Positions 15,987 through 22,020 of a stretch of DNA of 46,606 nt are shown here, one piece after another. Numbering within the stretch: position 1 is the first letter of the stretch; every line of letters begins with the position of its first letter. Source of the DNA: an uncultured Verrucomicrobiota bacterium (GTDB lineage: Bacteria; Verrucomicrobiota; Verrucomicrobiia; Methylacidiphilales; UBA1321); assembly GCA_903863295.1 (NCBI GenBank), contig CAIPBM010000160.1:1-46606 (forward strand), read 5' to 3'. The position numbers and the translations under genes are program-made. The notes beneath the pieces were generated by a model, which saw only the letters and a list, made by a program, of their open reading frames with translations, did not search any database and was not told the DNA's origin.

Positions 15987-16107
15987 CGTTCCCAAGTTGC
16001 ACTTGGGAACGCCCTTGTCCCCGCAACTCCTCCCCCCTTCGGTATTCTGAAAAATTAAGTAATTTGGTCATTCCGTTAATTCCGTCCGCCTCCCGTAATT
16101 CCGTCAA
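15987..16107. repeat. Palindrome A4 followed by family C motif
   Basis: Palindrome A4 (15987-16011) with the usual CCCTTGTCCCCGCAACTCC follower, then ATTCCGTTAATTCCGTCCG and a CCGTAATTCCGTC copy (16071-16107) ending at the stop of the next prophage gene (16112). Confidence 0.85.
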
Positions 16108-16111
16108 AACC

Positions 16112-16792
16112 TCAGCTAAAACTCGCCCTCGCCTCCGCACTAGCCAAATACCCCGCCAGCCAAACCCGCGCCCTCAACAGACAAGCCTCTCCCACCACAA
16201 ACGGCGCCGTATAGAGAGAAGACGTCGGCCCTCGCGGCGCCGGTTGCGATCCATCCACCGTGTAAAAAATCGCCGCCCCCGCCTGGCTCGAAGCCAGCGT
16301 CACCGTCTGCGGCGAAACATTCCCCGCGCTGCTGATGGAAGGCGCATCCAGTTGTGGCACCGCATAACTCGCCCCCGCCTGCGTCCGCACCCGGATCTCA
16401 TACGCCACGACATCCGCCTCATTCACCCGCACCAGCGCCTGGGGCGCGGCGGAGAAAACCTCATTGAACGTCGTTGGCCGATAGAGATGCAGCAACGCCA
16501 GCGCCGTCTCCGCCACCTCCAGCGCATGTGGCCCGCTCGACACCGGCACATTCTCGCGAAACCGCACCGCGATCTCCACCGGATCAAAAATCGGCCCCGG
16601 CGCGGAAGGCGCACTCACCACCGCCTGCGGCACCAGCACCACCCCATACGTCCCCGCCGCCGCCACGCCCGCCGCCAAGTCAAACGCCATGTCCCGCGGC
16701 GCCTCCACCAGCACCGGAACCGTCGCAAAAAACGGATCCGCCAAAAGCCGGTCCGCAATCTCCTGCTGAATCGAAGTCAAAATGCTTGTCAT
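16112..16792 (-). CDS. Mu gp37-like (DUF1834-type) protein with a chitobiase C-terminal-like domain
   Basis: The 226-residue protein begins M-T-S-I-L-T-S-I-Q-Q-E-I-A-D-R-L-L-A-D-P-F-F with V-P-V-L-V-E, and continues D-P-V-E-I-A-V-R-F-R-E-N. These are traits of tail-terminator-like Mu gp37 proteins, and it directly follows the DUF1320 gene as in Mu. Residues about 150-226 (P-S-I-S.., A-A-I-F-Y-T-V-D-G-S-Q-P, L-Y-T-A-P-F, L-R-A-R-V-W) match the CHB_HEX_C small beta domain often found in secreted enzymes. This fusion is unusual in a head-tail connector. The domain may decorate the particle surface. Confidence 0.7.
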   Translation of the reverse strand: MTSILTSIQQEIADRLLADPFFATVPVLVEAPRDMAFDLAAGVAAAGTYGVVLVPQAVVSAPSAPGPIFDPVEIAVRFRENVPVSSGPHALEVAETALALLHLYRPTTFNEVFSAAPQALVRVNEADVVAYEIRVRTQAGASYAVPQLDAPSISSAGNVSPQTVTLASSQAGAAIFYTVDGSQPAPRGPTSSLYTAPFVVGEACLLRARVWLAGYLASAEARASFS

Positions 16793-16800
16793 AAAAGTTT

Positions 16801-16876
16801 AGAATTGAGAACTCAGAGCGTAGAACTCAGAGATGCTTCCCACTTCTAAGCTCTCCGTTCTTAGCTCTAAGCTCCT
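16801..16876. repeat. Family B inverted element (B2)
   Basis: Left arm GAATTGAGAACTCAGAGCG, right arm CTAAGCTCTCCGTTCTTAGC. It fills the gap between the DUF1834-like and DUF1320 genes; its right edge meets the stop codon at 16876. Confidence 0.83.
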
Positions 16877-17319
16877 CACACCCCCTCCTCCCCGCACTGC
16901 CCAAACCGCCGCTCCCGCCCCTCAATCGTCGGCCTCGGTGCCGAAGCCGTCTCCGCCGTCGTCACCTCCGGCTCCTCAATCGTAAACGTCCCCGCCGCCA
17001 CCTGCTCCAGCAGCCGCACCGCGCGACCCGAAGCCAGCAGCCTCACATCCTTCGGCGCCACGCCCACGCGCTGCGGTAACCGCACCGCCACCAGGTCCAG
17101 CGCCGGCGCCAACAACTTCTGCGGAATCGTCCCCGGCAACCCCAGCGTGTTCGGGCGATACGCCCCCACATACCCACGCACCAGGTCCACCACCTGCGCC
17201 AAAGTCGGCGCCACCGGATCCGCCTGACCACTCGCCGTCGCCGCCGAGCGATACGCCGCCAGCTCCGTCTCCGACAACACCGTCAGCACATCGCTTTCTG
17301 TTGGAATAATCCATGCCAT
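16876..17319 (-). CDS. DUF1320 protein (Mu gp36-like)
   Basis: The 147-residue protein has the DUF1320 layout: L-T-V-L-S-E-T-E-L-A-A-Y, then a helix with V-V-D-L-V-R-G-Y-V-G-A-Y, then I-P-Q-K-L-L-A-P-A-L-D-L-V-A-V-R-L and a basic C-terminus with R-R-F-G-Q. In Mu-like phages this head-tail joining protein is encoded after the capsid, as here. The family B left arm and the oppositely oriented four-helix-bundle gene lie between it and the capsid gene. Confidence 0.8.
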   Translation of the reverse strand: MAWIIPTESDVLTVLSETELAAYRSAATASGQADPVAPTLAQVVDLVRGYVGAYRPNTLGLPGTIPQKLLAPALDLVAVRLPQRVGVAPKDVRLLASGRAVRLLEQVAAGTFTIEEPEVTTAETASAPRPTIEGRERRFGQCGEEGV

Positions 17320-17331
17320 ATGTGAAAAACT

Positions 17332-17755
17332 TTGAAGTTAGAACTGAGAACTAAGAACGCCCGATGAGTGAGCTACTATCCCGTACAAGAACCTTTGCCC
17401 TTCGATGCTTGCAAGTCGCGGACGCCCTGCCTTCCAAGGCGGGCGCTCGCGCCATTGCCGCGCAGCTTGCGCGAAGCGGAACCAGCGTGGCCGCTAACTA
17501 TCGCTCTGCACGCAGGGCAAGATCGAAAGCCGAGTTCTGCTCCAAGCTCAACATTGCTCTTGAAGAAGCCGACGAAAGCCATTTCTGGTTAGGCTTGATC
17601 GTCGAGGCCCGCTACCTGCCCGCCGCAAAACTTCAAAAGCTGATCCAAGAGGCGGACGAGTTAACCGCCATGCTGGTTGCCAGCCTCAAAACCTCACGCC
17701 TAAACAAGTAGCTGCCTCCCGCTCTAAGTTCTAAGCTCTCAGCTCTGAGTTTCCT
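17332..17755 (+). mobile_element. Candidate palindrome-flanked element carrying a four-helix-bundle gene (family B, copy B3)
   Basis: Left arm 17332-17359 (GAACTGAGAACTAAGAACG core) and right arm about 17720-17755 (CGCTCTAAGTTCTAAGCTC) are imperfect inverted copies: 15 of 19 core positions pair. They are the same heptad-like arms found without a gene at 14371, 16801, 21941, 23341 and 26345. The single gene starts 4 bp inside the left arm and ends about 9 bp before the right arm. The unit sits between the DUF1320 and capsid genes, against their direction. I see no transposase. That it is mobile is inferred from the repeat family. Confidence 0.65.
17364..17711 (+). CDS. Four-helix-bundle protein (S23/IVP family)
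   Basis: The 115-residue protein matches the family first seen in 23S rRNA intervening sequences, also related to the Avd accessory protein of diversity-generating retroelements. It has T-F-A-L-R-C-L-Q-V-A-D-A-L, A-A-Q-L-A-R-S-G-T-S-V-A-A-N-Y-R-S-A-R-R-A-R-S-K-A-E-F, K-L-N-I-A-L-E-E-A-D-E-S-H-F-W-L and a final helix with A-D-E-L-T-A-M-L. The S-G-T-S-V-A-A-N-Y-R-S-A and E-A-D-E-S-x-F-W-L blocks are diagnostic. The biochemical role is unknown; a nucleic-acid-binding pentamer is known for Avd. It is flanked by family B inverted arms and opposes the prophage genes. Confidence 0.9.
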   Translation: MSELLSRTRTFALRCLQVADALPSKAGARAIAAQLARSGTSVAANYRSARRARSKAEFCSKLNIALEEADESHFWLGLIVEARYLPAAKLQKLIQEADELTAMLVASLKTSRLNK

Positions 17756-18687
17756 TAGCTGACGGTCAGCAATTGCGCCGCCGATCCATTCGTCACCGCC
17801 ACCGCCTCACTCCAGTCAAACTTCGCCACCTCCACGCGCCCGTCATCGCGCAGATAAGAACCCGGCACCATATAGTTCCCCATCAGCCGGAACGTCTTCA
17901 TGAACGACGGATCGCGCCGCGTCGGATTCTGCAGGCGCGCAAAAATCAGCACCGACGTATCGAGCAGAAAACTCACGCTCGGCGCCAGGCCCTCCTTCGC
18001 CGTGTCCACCACCATGTACGACGTCCGCACCTCGGGATTCCCCACGAAAAGCTTCGTCGCCTCCGCCGGCGTCACGTTCGGGATCGAGTCATCGCCCGCG
18101 GCCACGAAACGGCTCCGCACATTCGGCGCGTTCTTGAACAAACGCCAGGCCCCGGCGCCAAAGAGCACGCCCACGCCCATCAGGGAGCCATAGCGTGCCG
18201 CCTTGATCACCGAAAGAATCTGGGCATCGATATCATCAATCGGATCGCTCCCGCTGTTGCCCGACCACGTCTTCGAGATCGCCCCGGAAGTCGTCGCCGC
18301 AATCGCGGTATTGATCACGCTCTGCTCATGCGCCAGCGCGGCCACCTCAGCCACAATCGTCGCGCCCTCCATCAGCGCATTCGTCAACGCGGCCTCTTCG
18401 ATCATCTCCAGGTAATCGATCGGAAAATCGAGCGCGTTCGGCTGGCAGTTATAAGTCGCATCAGTCGCATCAAAGCTCAACACGGTTGCGCGCCCGCCAA
18501 TGGCCCGAAGCGTGTCGGGCGGCAGGAAGCGATTCTTCTCCGTGTAAATTTTGTAACGGCCAATGCTCGTGGGCACCTCCACCGTCGGCGCCAGGAAATC
18601 AGCCACGGGCTGCACAGCGGACTGCGCCGCCCCCTGGGCAAATTCCTGAAGCATCGGGCTGGAAGTAATTGCGGATAAACTAGGCAT
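17755..18687 (-). CDS. Prophage major capsid protein
   Basis: The 310-residue protein has features of HK97-fold capsids: an N-terminal helix-rich part (F-A-Q-G-A-A-Q-S-A-V-Q-P-V-A-D-F-L-A-P-T-V-E-V), K-Y/R-F-L-P-P-D-T-L-R-A-I-G-G, D-A-T-Y-N-C-Q-P-N-A-L-D-F-P-I-D, a long helix E-E-A-A-L-T-N-A-L-M-E-G-A-T-I-V-A-E-V-A-A-L-A-H-E, and beta-rich ends (D-D-G-R-V-E-V-A-K-F-D-W-S). Position after protease and decoration genes supports this. No start conflict. Confidence 0.85.
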   Translation of the reverse strand: MPSLSAITSSPMLQEFAQGAAQSAVQPVADFLAPTVEVPTSIGRYKIYTEKNRFLPPDTLRAIGGRATVLSFDATDATYNCQPNALDFPIDYLEMIEEAALTNALMEGATIVAEVAALAHEQSVINTAIAATTSGAISKTWSGNSGSDPIDDIDAQILSVIKAARYGSLMGVGVLFGAGAWRLFKNAPNVRSRFVAAGDDSIPNVTPAEATKLFVGNPEVRTSYMVVDTAKEGLAPSVSFLLDTSVLIFARLQNPTRRDPSFMKTFRLMGNYMVPGSYLRDDGRVEVAKFDWSEAVAVTNGSAAQLLTVS

Positions 18688-18704
18688 ATCTTTTTCTCTT
18701 TCTT

Positions 18705-18876
18705 CGTTGGCCCGGACAACTTGTTGTCCGGGTGACCAAAGGTCACAGGAAGCGACCCCTGGCTTTTTCTGTAGCGGCGGTCTATGACCGTCGGTCGCGT
18801 CAGCGACTCATTAAAATTCCGTCATCCTGAGCGCAGTCCCGCGAAGCGGGACGCAGTCGAAGGACCTCTAACTATT
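18705..18876. repeat. Family E element (E3) followed by composite H-G5
   Basis: E3 (18707-18754) has the same 48-bp frame as the miaA and terminase copies, but stems CCCGGAC / GTCCGGG and TGACC-AAA-GGTCA. H (from 18770), GTCGCGTCAGCGAC, CATCCTGAGC with GTCCCGC-GAA-GCGGGAC, and GGACCTCTAACTATT (to 18876) follow. It fills the 210-bp gap between the capsid and decoration genes. Confidence 0.9.
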
Positions 18877-18897
18877 TCTGCTCGGATGATCCAAACT

Positions 18898-19317
18898 CTA
18901 AACCGTCACCGTCCCAAACGTCGGCCGCGCCCGCACCAGCTGCCCATCCACAAACGCCTCCTCCGCAACCGCCACCAGGCGATACGTCCCGCTCGTCGTC
19001 GGCAACTTGCGCACCTTCCCCTTGTCCGCCGCCGTGGTCACGCCATCCGCCAGCACCAGCAAATCCCCCGGATTCCCCGTCCCCTTCGCCACCACGCGCA
19101 CCGTGCGATCCGGATTCAGCGGACGCACCGTCGCCTTGCCGCCCGACGGCGCGCCATAAACCAGCACATAAAGCGCATAGTCATTGTTCGCCGCCGGTCG
19201 CGTCACCACCAGCGAGCCCGAGTTATTATAAGGCGCGACCAGCACGTCGGCATATGAGGACAAGTCCTCGTTCGCGGTGACCAGGATGTCACCTTCATGG
19301 GTATTCGATTGACTCAT
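18898..19317 (-). CDS. Prophage head decoration-like protein
   Basis: The 139-residue, beta-rich protein begins M-S-Q-S-N-T-H-E-G-D-I-L-V-T-A-N-E-D-L-S-S-Y, as in small capsid-stabilising (gpD-like/DUF2190) proteins. It continues with D-R-T-V-R-V-V-A-K-G-T-G-N-P-G-D-L-L-V-L-A-D and G-T-Y-R-L-V-A-V-A-E-E-A-F-V-D-G-Q-L-V-R. Its position just upstream of the capsid gene supports this. I use the ATG at 19317; the longer frame to 19440 is arginine-rich shadow. Its start lies within the end of the small gene 19295-19486. Confidence 0.75.
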   Translation of the reverse strand: MSQSNTHEGDILVTANEDLSSYADVLVAPYNNSGSLVVTRPAANNDYALYVLVYGAPSGGKATVRPLNPDRTVRVVAKGTGNPGDLLVLADGVTTAADKGKVRKLPTTSGTYRLVAVAEEAFVDGQLVRARPTFGTVTV

Positions 19318-19486
19318 GTGATTTTTCCAGCTTTCTCGCAAGCGCGATGTGGTCGCGAATGCTGATTTTTCTTGGGTGAATATATTTCGTTTTCGTGGAG
19401 CGGCCCTCCTCGCGCGCCGTCTGCAGCCGCGAGAGCTCATGGCCTAACCACCGTGCGGTCATGTGCATCGGCACATGGACCTTCAT
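19295..19486 (-). CDS. Small prophage protein, unknown
   Basis: The 63-residue basic protein (M-K-V-H-V-P-M-H-M-T-A-R-W-L-G-H-E-L..) starts in an ATGA overlap with the protease stop and overlaps the decoration gene start by 23 bp. Such tight packing on both sides supports a real, translationally coupled gene. It is helical and positively charged. Function not recognised. Confidence 0.62.
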   Translation of the reverse strand: MKVHVPMHMTARWLGHELSRLQTAREEGRSTKTKYIHPRKISIRDHIALARKLEKSHESIEYP

Positions 19487-20526
19487 GCGATCTCCGTCTC
19501 CGCCTCGCCCTCCGCCATGCGAAACGCGGCATGATGGCCGATTTTCAGCTGGCTCTGGAGTTGCCGCGCCCGGTTCGCGATCTTCCGCGCACCCGCGGAA
19601 TCCGGTTCCGGCGCCAGCGGACTCAGCAGGCGCAGATTCGGCCGGTGCAAGCGCGGCTGATGCAGCGGCACGTAAGGCTCCGGCTGGCGCAACGCATTGA
19701 GCAGCGCCAGCGTCCCCTCGCGATTCGCGATCAGTTGCGCCCGCACCACATCGCGATTCGTGATCACGTCGGCAAAGCGTTCCAGGTCGCTTTCCGCCTG
19801 CGACTCGGCGAGCCGCTGGCAGCGATTGCGCAGGGTTTCCAGTTCCCCCAGTTGTCCGCGCAGCGCGTCCGCGATTTCCGCGTCCGTCACCGCCGCCGGC
19901 AAATGGAGATGTTGTAGAAGTTCAGTTCTTAGGTTCATGTTTAGTAAGGAAAAAGGTAAAAGTTCAAAGGAAGAAGGAGGGGGAGCAGATGGAGACCGGC
20001 TTTCACACCCGCCTTTTTCCTTTCCCCTTTCTCCTTTTTCCTTCCTGTTCGTCAGCGGCACCAACCCCGGCAAGTTCGGATCATTCGTCAACGCCAGCCG
20101 ATCCAGCCGACGCGGACGCAAATGCATCGTCTCGCGACCTTCATCTCCCGTCGTCGCCGACCACTGATCGCAATCCGCGCGATTCCACACCGGCGACGCC
20201 AGCCGGTAACGCCCGCCCATCAGCGCCTGGTGCCCCAGGTCCGACCAGCGGATCTGCGCGTAAAGTCCGTCCCCGCGATGCTCCAGCGCCCCGATCCATC
20301 CCGCCGCCGTCGTCGGCTGCGCCGGATCGTTCGACGAGTGATCGAAATCGACCAGCAGCCCCGGAAAATTCGCCTGCCGCGCCTCCTCGTTAAACGTCCG
20401 CAGCATCGCCTCGCACGCCTCCGCATCAATCACCTGCAGCGCACCCGTCGGATGCGGAAAAGTGCCATGCGGCGCAATGTGAAACCAGCCGTCGGGCGCC
20501 GGTTGAAAAGTTGTTGATGTACTCAT
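19483..20526 (-). CDS. Mu gpI-like prohead protease/scaffold with repeat insert
   Basis: The 347-residue protein begins like Mu-type prohead proteases: D-G-W-F-H-I-A-P-H-G-T-F-P-H, L-L-V-D-F-D-H-S-S-N-D-P (the catalytic-type His and Ser), A-A-G-W-I-G-A-L and Y-R-L-A-S-P-V-W, ending P-R-R-L-D-R-L-A-L-T-N-D-P-N. The second part (from M197) is a helical, charged scaffold-like domain. Residues about 161-195 are a K/E/G-rich then P/S/F-rich tract encoded by a purine/pyrimidine palindromic repeat (19947-20045), exactly at the domain junction. As in Mu (genes I and Z), an internal start at 19938 could give a separate scaffold of 151 residues. Confidence 0.82.
   Translation of the reverse strand: MSTSTTFQPAPDGWFHIAPHGTFPHPTGALQVIDAEACEAMLRTFNEEARQANFPGLLVDFDHSSNDPAQPTTAAGWIGALEHRGDGLYAQIRWSDLGHQALMGGRYRLASPVWNRADCDQWSATTGDEGRETMHLRPRRLDRLALTNDPNLPGLVPLTNRKEKGERGKEKGGCESRSPSAPPPSSFELLPFSLLNMNLRTELLQHLHLPAAVTDAEIADALRGQLGELETLRNRCQRLAESQAESDLERFADVITNRDVVRAQLIANREGTLALLNALRQPEPYVPLHQPRLHRPNLRLLSPLAPEPDSAGARKIANRARQLQSQLKIGHHAAFRMAEGEAETEIA
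19947..20045. repeat. Family D purine-rich inverted element inside the protease gene
   Basis: The left arm (19947-19978) is built of AAGGAAAAAGG units; the right arm (20012-20045) of CCTTTTTCC units; they are inverted copies around a 33-nt loop. The insert keeps the reading frame and encodes residues of about 161-195. Confidence 0.8.
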
Positions 20527-20594
20527 GGTGTTAAAATTCTCTCATTCTGAACGTGTCGCACGCACGCATGACAGATCAGTTCGGTTGCCTCCCG

Positions 20595-20666
20595 TCGCGT
20601 AAGCGACTCCTTAAAAATCCGTCATCCTGAGCGAAGCGCAGCGAAGTCGAAGGACCTCTAACTATT
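20595..20666. repeat. Composite repeat G6
   Basis: GTCGC-GTAA-GCGAC, TCCTTAAAAATCCGT, the CATCCTGAGC module and GGACCTCTAACTATT in the gap between portal stop and protease start. Nearly identical to 7575-7640 and 25703-25775. Confidence 0.87.
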
Positions 20667-20687
20667 TTCTGTCTCGGTCCCGTAAAA

Positions 20688-21932
20688 TCAGATTTCATTT
20701 TCCTCCGGCTCCACTTCCGTCTCCCCCTCCCCCACCGGCGCCTTAGCCACCGGCACCAAAGGATAATTCCGCAAGCTCAGCCGATACCCCGTCTTCTCGC
20801 TCAGCTCCGCCGGGTCGATCTCATAACCCGCCCGCGCCAGTTTCAGCGCCTGATCAATCACATCCTCCGGATCCAGCGACCGCGTCGCCGCCAGCTCGAA
20901 GTACGCCAACTGCGCTTGCCCCGGAAATAGTCTCGCCAGCAACGGCCGGTCAAACTGCTCCTGGAAAATCTCCGAGATCACCGCCGCCTCCGCCTCCGCG
21001 ATGTCATCAAACGCCGCCTGATGCGCCGAGCCCGCCAGCGTCCCCGATCCCGATTCCGTCAGCGTCGTCAACTTCCCGCCCGTCGCCGCCAGCACGATCT
21101 GCTCGTCCTGGTAACGCAAATGTTCCGCGAACGGATTCTGCCCGCGCGCACCCGAATCGACCGTGTGAATCCGCGTCCCGTTCGGCACCGTCCCGCGCGC
21201 ATCGCCAATGATCGCCTCCGCCTGCGCCTGGTACTCCGCCTCCCGTTCCGCCGGAATGTCCGGCGGCAATTCCAGGAAAAGCGGCGGCAAGCCATACGTC
21301 TCGATGAACGCGTCCCAATCCTTCTGGCTCAGCGATTGCCGCACATGCGCAATCACCGCGATCTCATCAATCGGCGCATCCACCTCACGCACGATAAAGC
21401 GCGCCTCCTCCATCTCGGGATAAGTCGCCATCGGTAGTCCCGGCCGCGCCTCCGCGTTGTACTGCCACGGGGCTTGCGGACCGAGCCGAGCCCAGAACCA
21501 CTGCGGCACCGGCTCCAATCGAACCGTCCGCCCGCGTGAATCGATGTTCCGCTGCAGATGCGCGTACCCGCGAAATTCCGCCAGCGCCAGAAACGCCACC
21601 GCTTCGCGCAAATTCCCAATCTGCTCGTAAGCCTCCCGCAGCGCCGCCGCCTGCCGCGCCGCCAGCGAGCGCGGTGACGCCGTCCCTTCGCGCGTGCGAA
21701 TGTCCCAGTCCAGCCGCGTGATCGAAGCCTGCCGCCGCTGCAACACCGCGCGCAACGTCCCATTCCGCTTTTCCACAAAGCGATAGAGCCATTGCAGCCG
21801 CGCATAATTGCCGCGCTCCCCCGCCTCCAGCATCGCCACTAACTGGGCAATCGTCAGCCCCCGCAGCGGATTATACTGCGCCCTCCAATTCGCCGAGAGC
21901 TGCAGATTTTTCAGATAAGTGCTTGGTTTCAT
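20688..21932 (-). CDS. Phage portal protein, DUF935 (Mu gp29-like)
   Basis: Portal ring subunit through which DNA enters the head. The 414-residue sequence has the DUF935 features: N-P-L-R-G-L-T-I-A-Q-L-V-A-M-L-E-A-G-E-R-G near 22-42, V-L-Q-R-R-Q-A-S-I-T-R-L-D-W near 63, E-F-R-G-Y-A-H-L-Q near 118, W-D-A-F-I-E-T-Y-G-L-P near 214, and T-E-S-G-S-G-T-L-A-G near 290 followed by the long stem helix. It is a little shorter than Mu gp29. It follows the terminase, with repeat B4 between. Confidence 0.92.
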   Translation of the reverse strand: MKPSTYLKNLQLSANWRAQYNPLRGLTIAQLVAMLEAGERGNYARLQWLYRFVEKRNGTLRAVLQRRQASITRLDWDIRTREGTASPRSLAARQAAALREAYEQIGNLREAVAFLALAEFRGYAHLQRNIDSRGRTVRLEPVPQWFWARLGPQAPWQYNAEARPGLPMATYPEMEEARFIVREVDAPIDEIAVIAHVRQSLSQKDWDAFIETYGLPPLFLELPPDIPAEREAEYQAQAEAIIGDARGTVPNGTRIHTVDSGARGQNPFAEHLRYQDEQIVLAATGGKLTTLTESGSGTLAGSAHQAAFDDIAEAEAAVISEIFQEQFDRPLLARLFPGQAQLAYFELAATRSLDPEDVIDQALKLARAGYEIDPAELSEKTGYRLSLRNYPLVPVAKAPVGEGETEVEPEENEI

Positions 21933-21940
21933 AAAATTAA

Positions 21941-22020
21941 AACTAAGAAGTAAGAGCTAAGAACGGAGAACTCGTGCCGGGTTCCCCTGTTCTGAGTTCT
22001 TAGCTCTCAGTTCTCCGCTC
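21941..22020. repeat. Family B inverted element (B4)
   Basis: Left arm AACTAAGAAGTAAGAGCTAA, right arm TGTTCTGAGTTCTTAGCTCT. It fills the portal-terminase gap. The terminase stop codon (22019-22021) overlaps its right edge. Confidence 0.87.

Noticed and set aside
15559-16140. 193-codon leftward frame over the small membrane gene
   Set aside because: Includes translated palindromes A and C at its start and reads as a charged shadow of hydrophobic codons.
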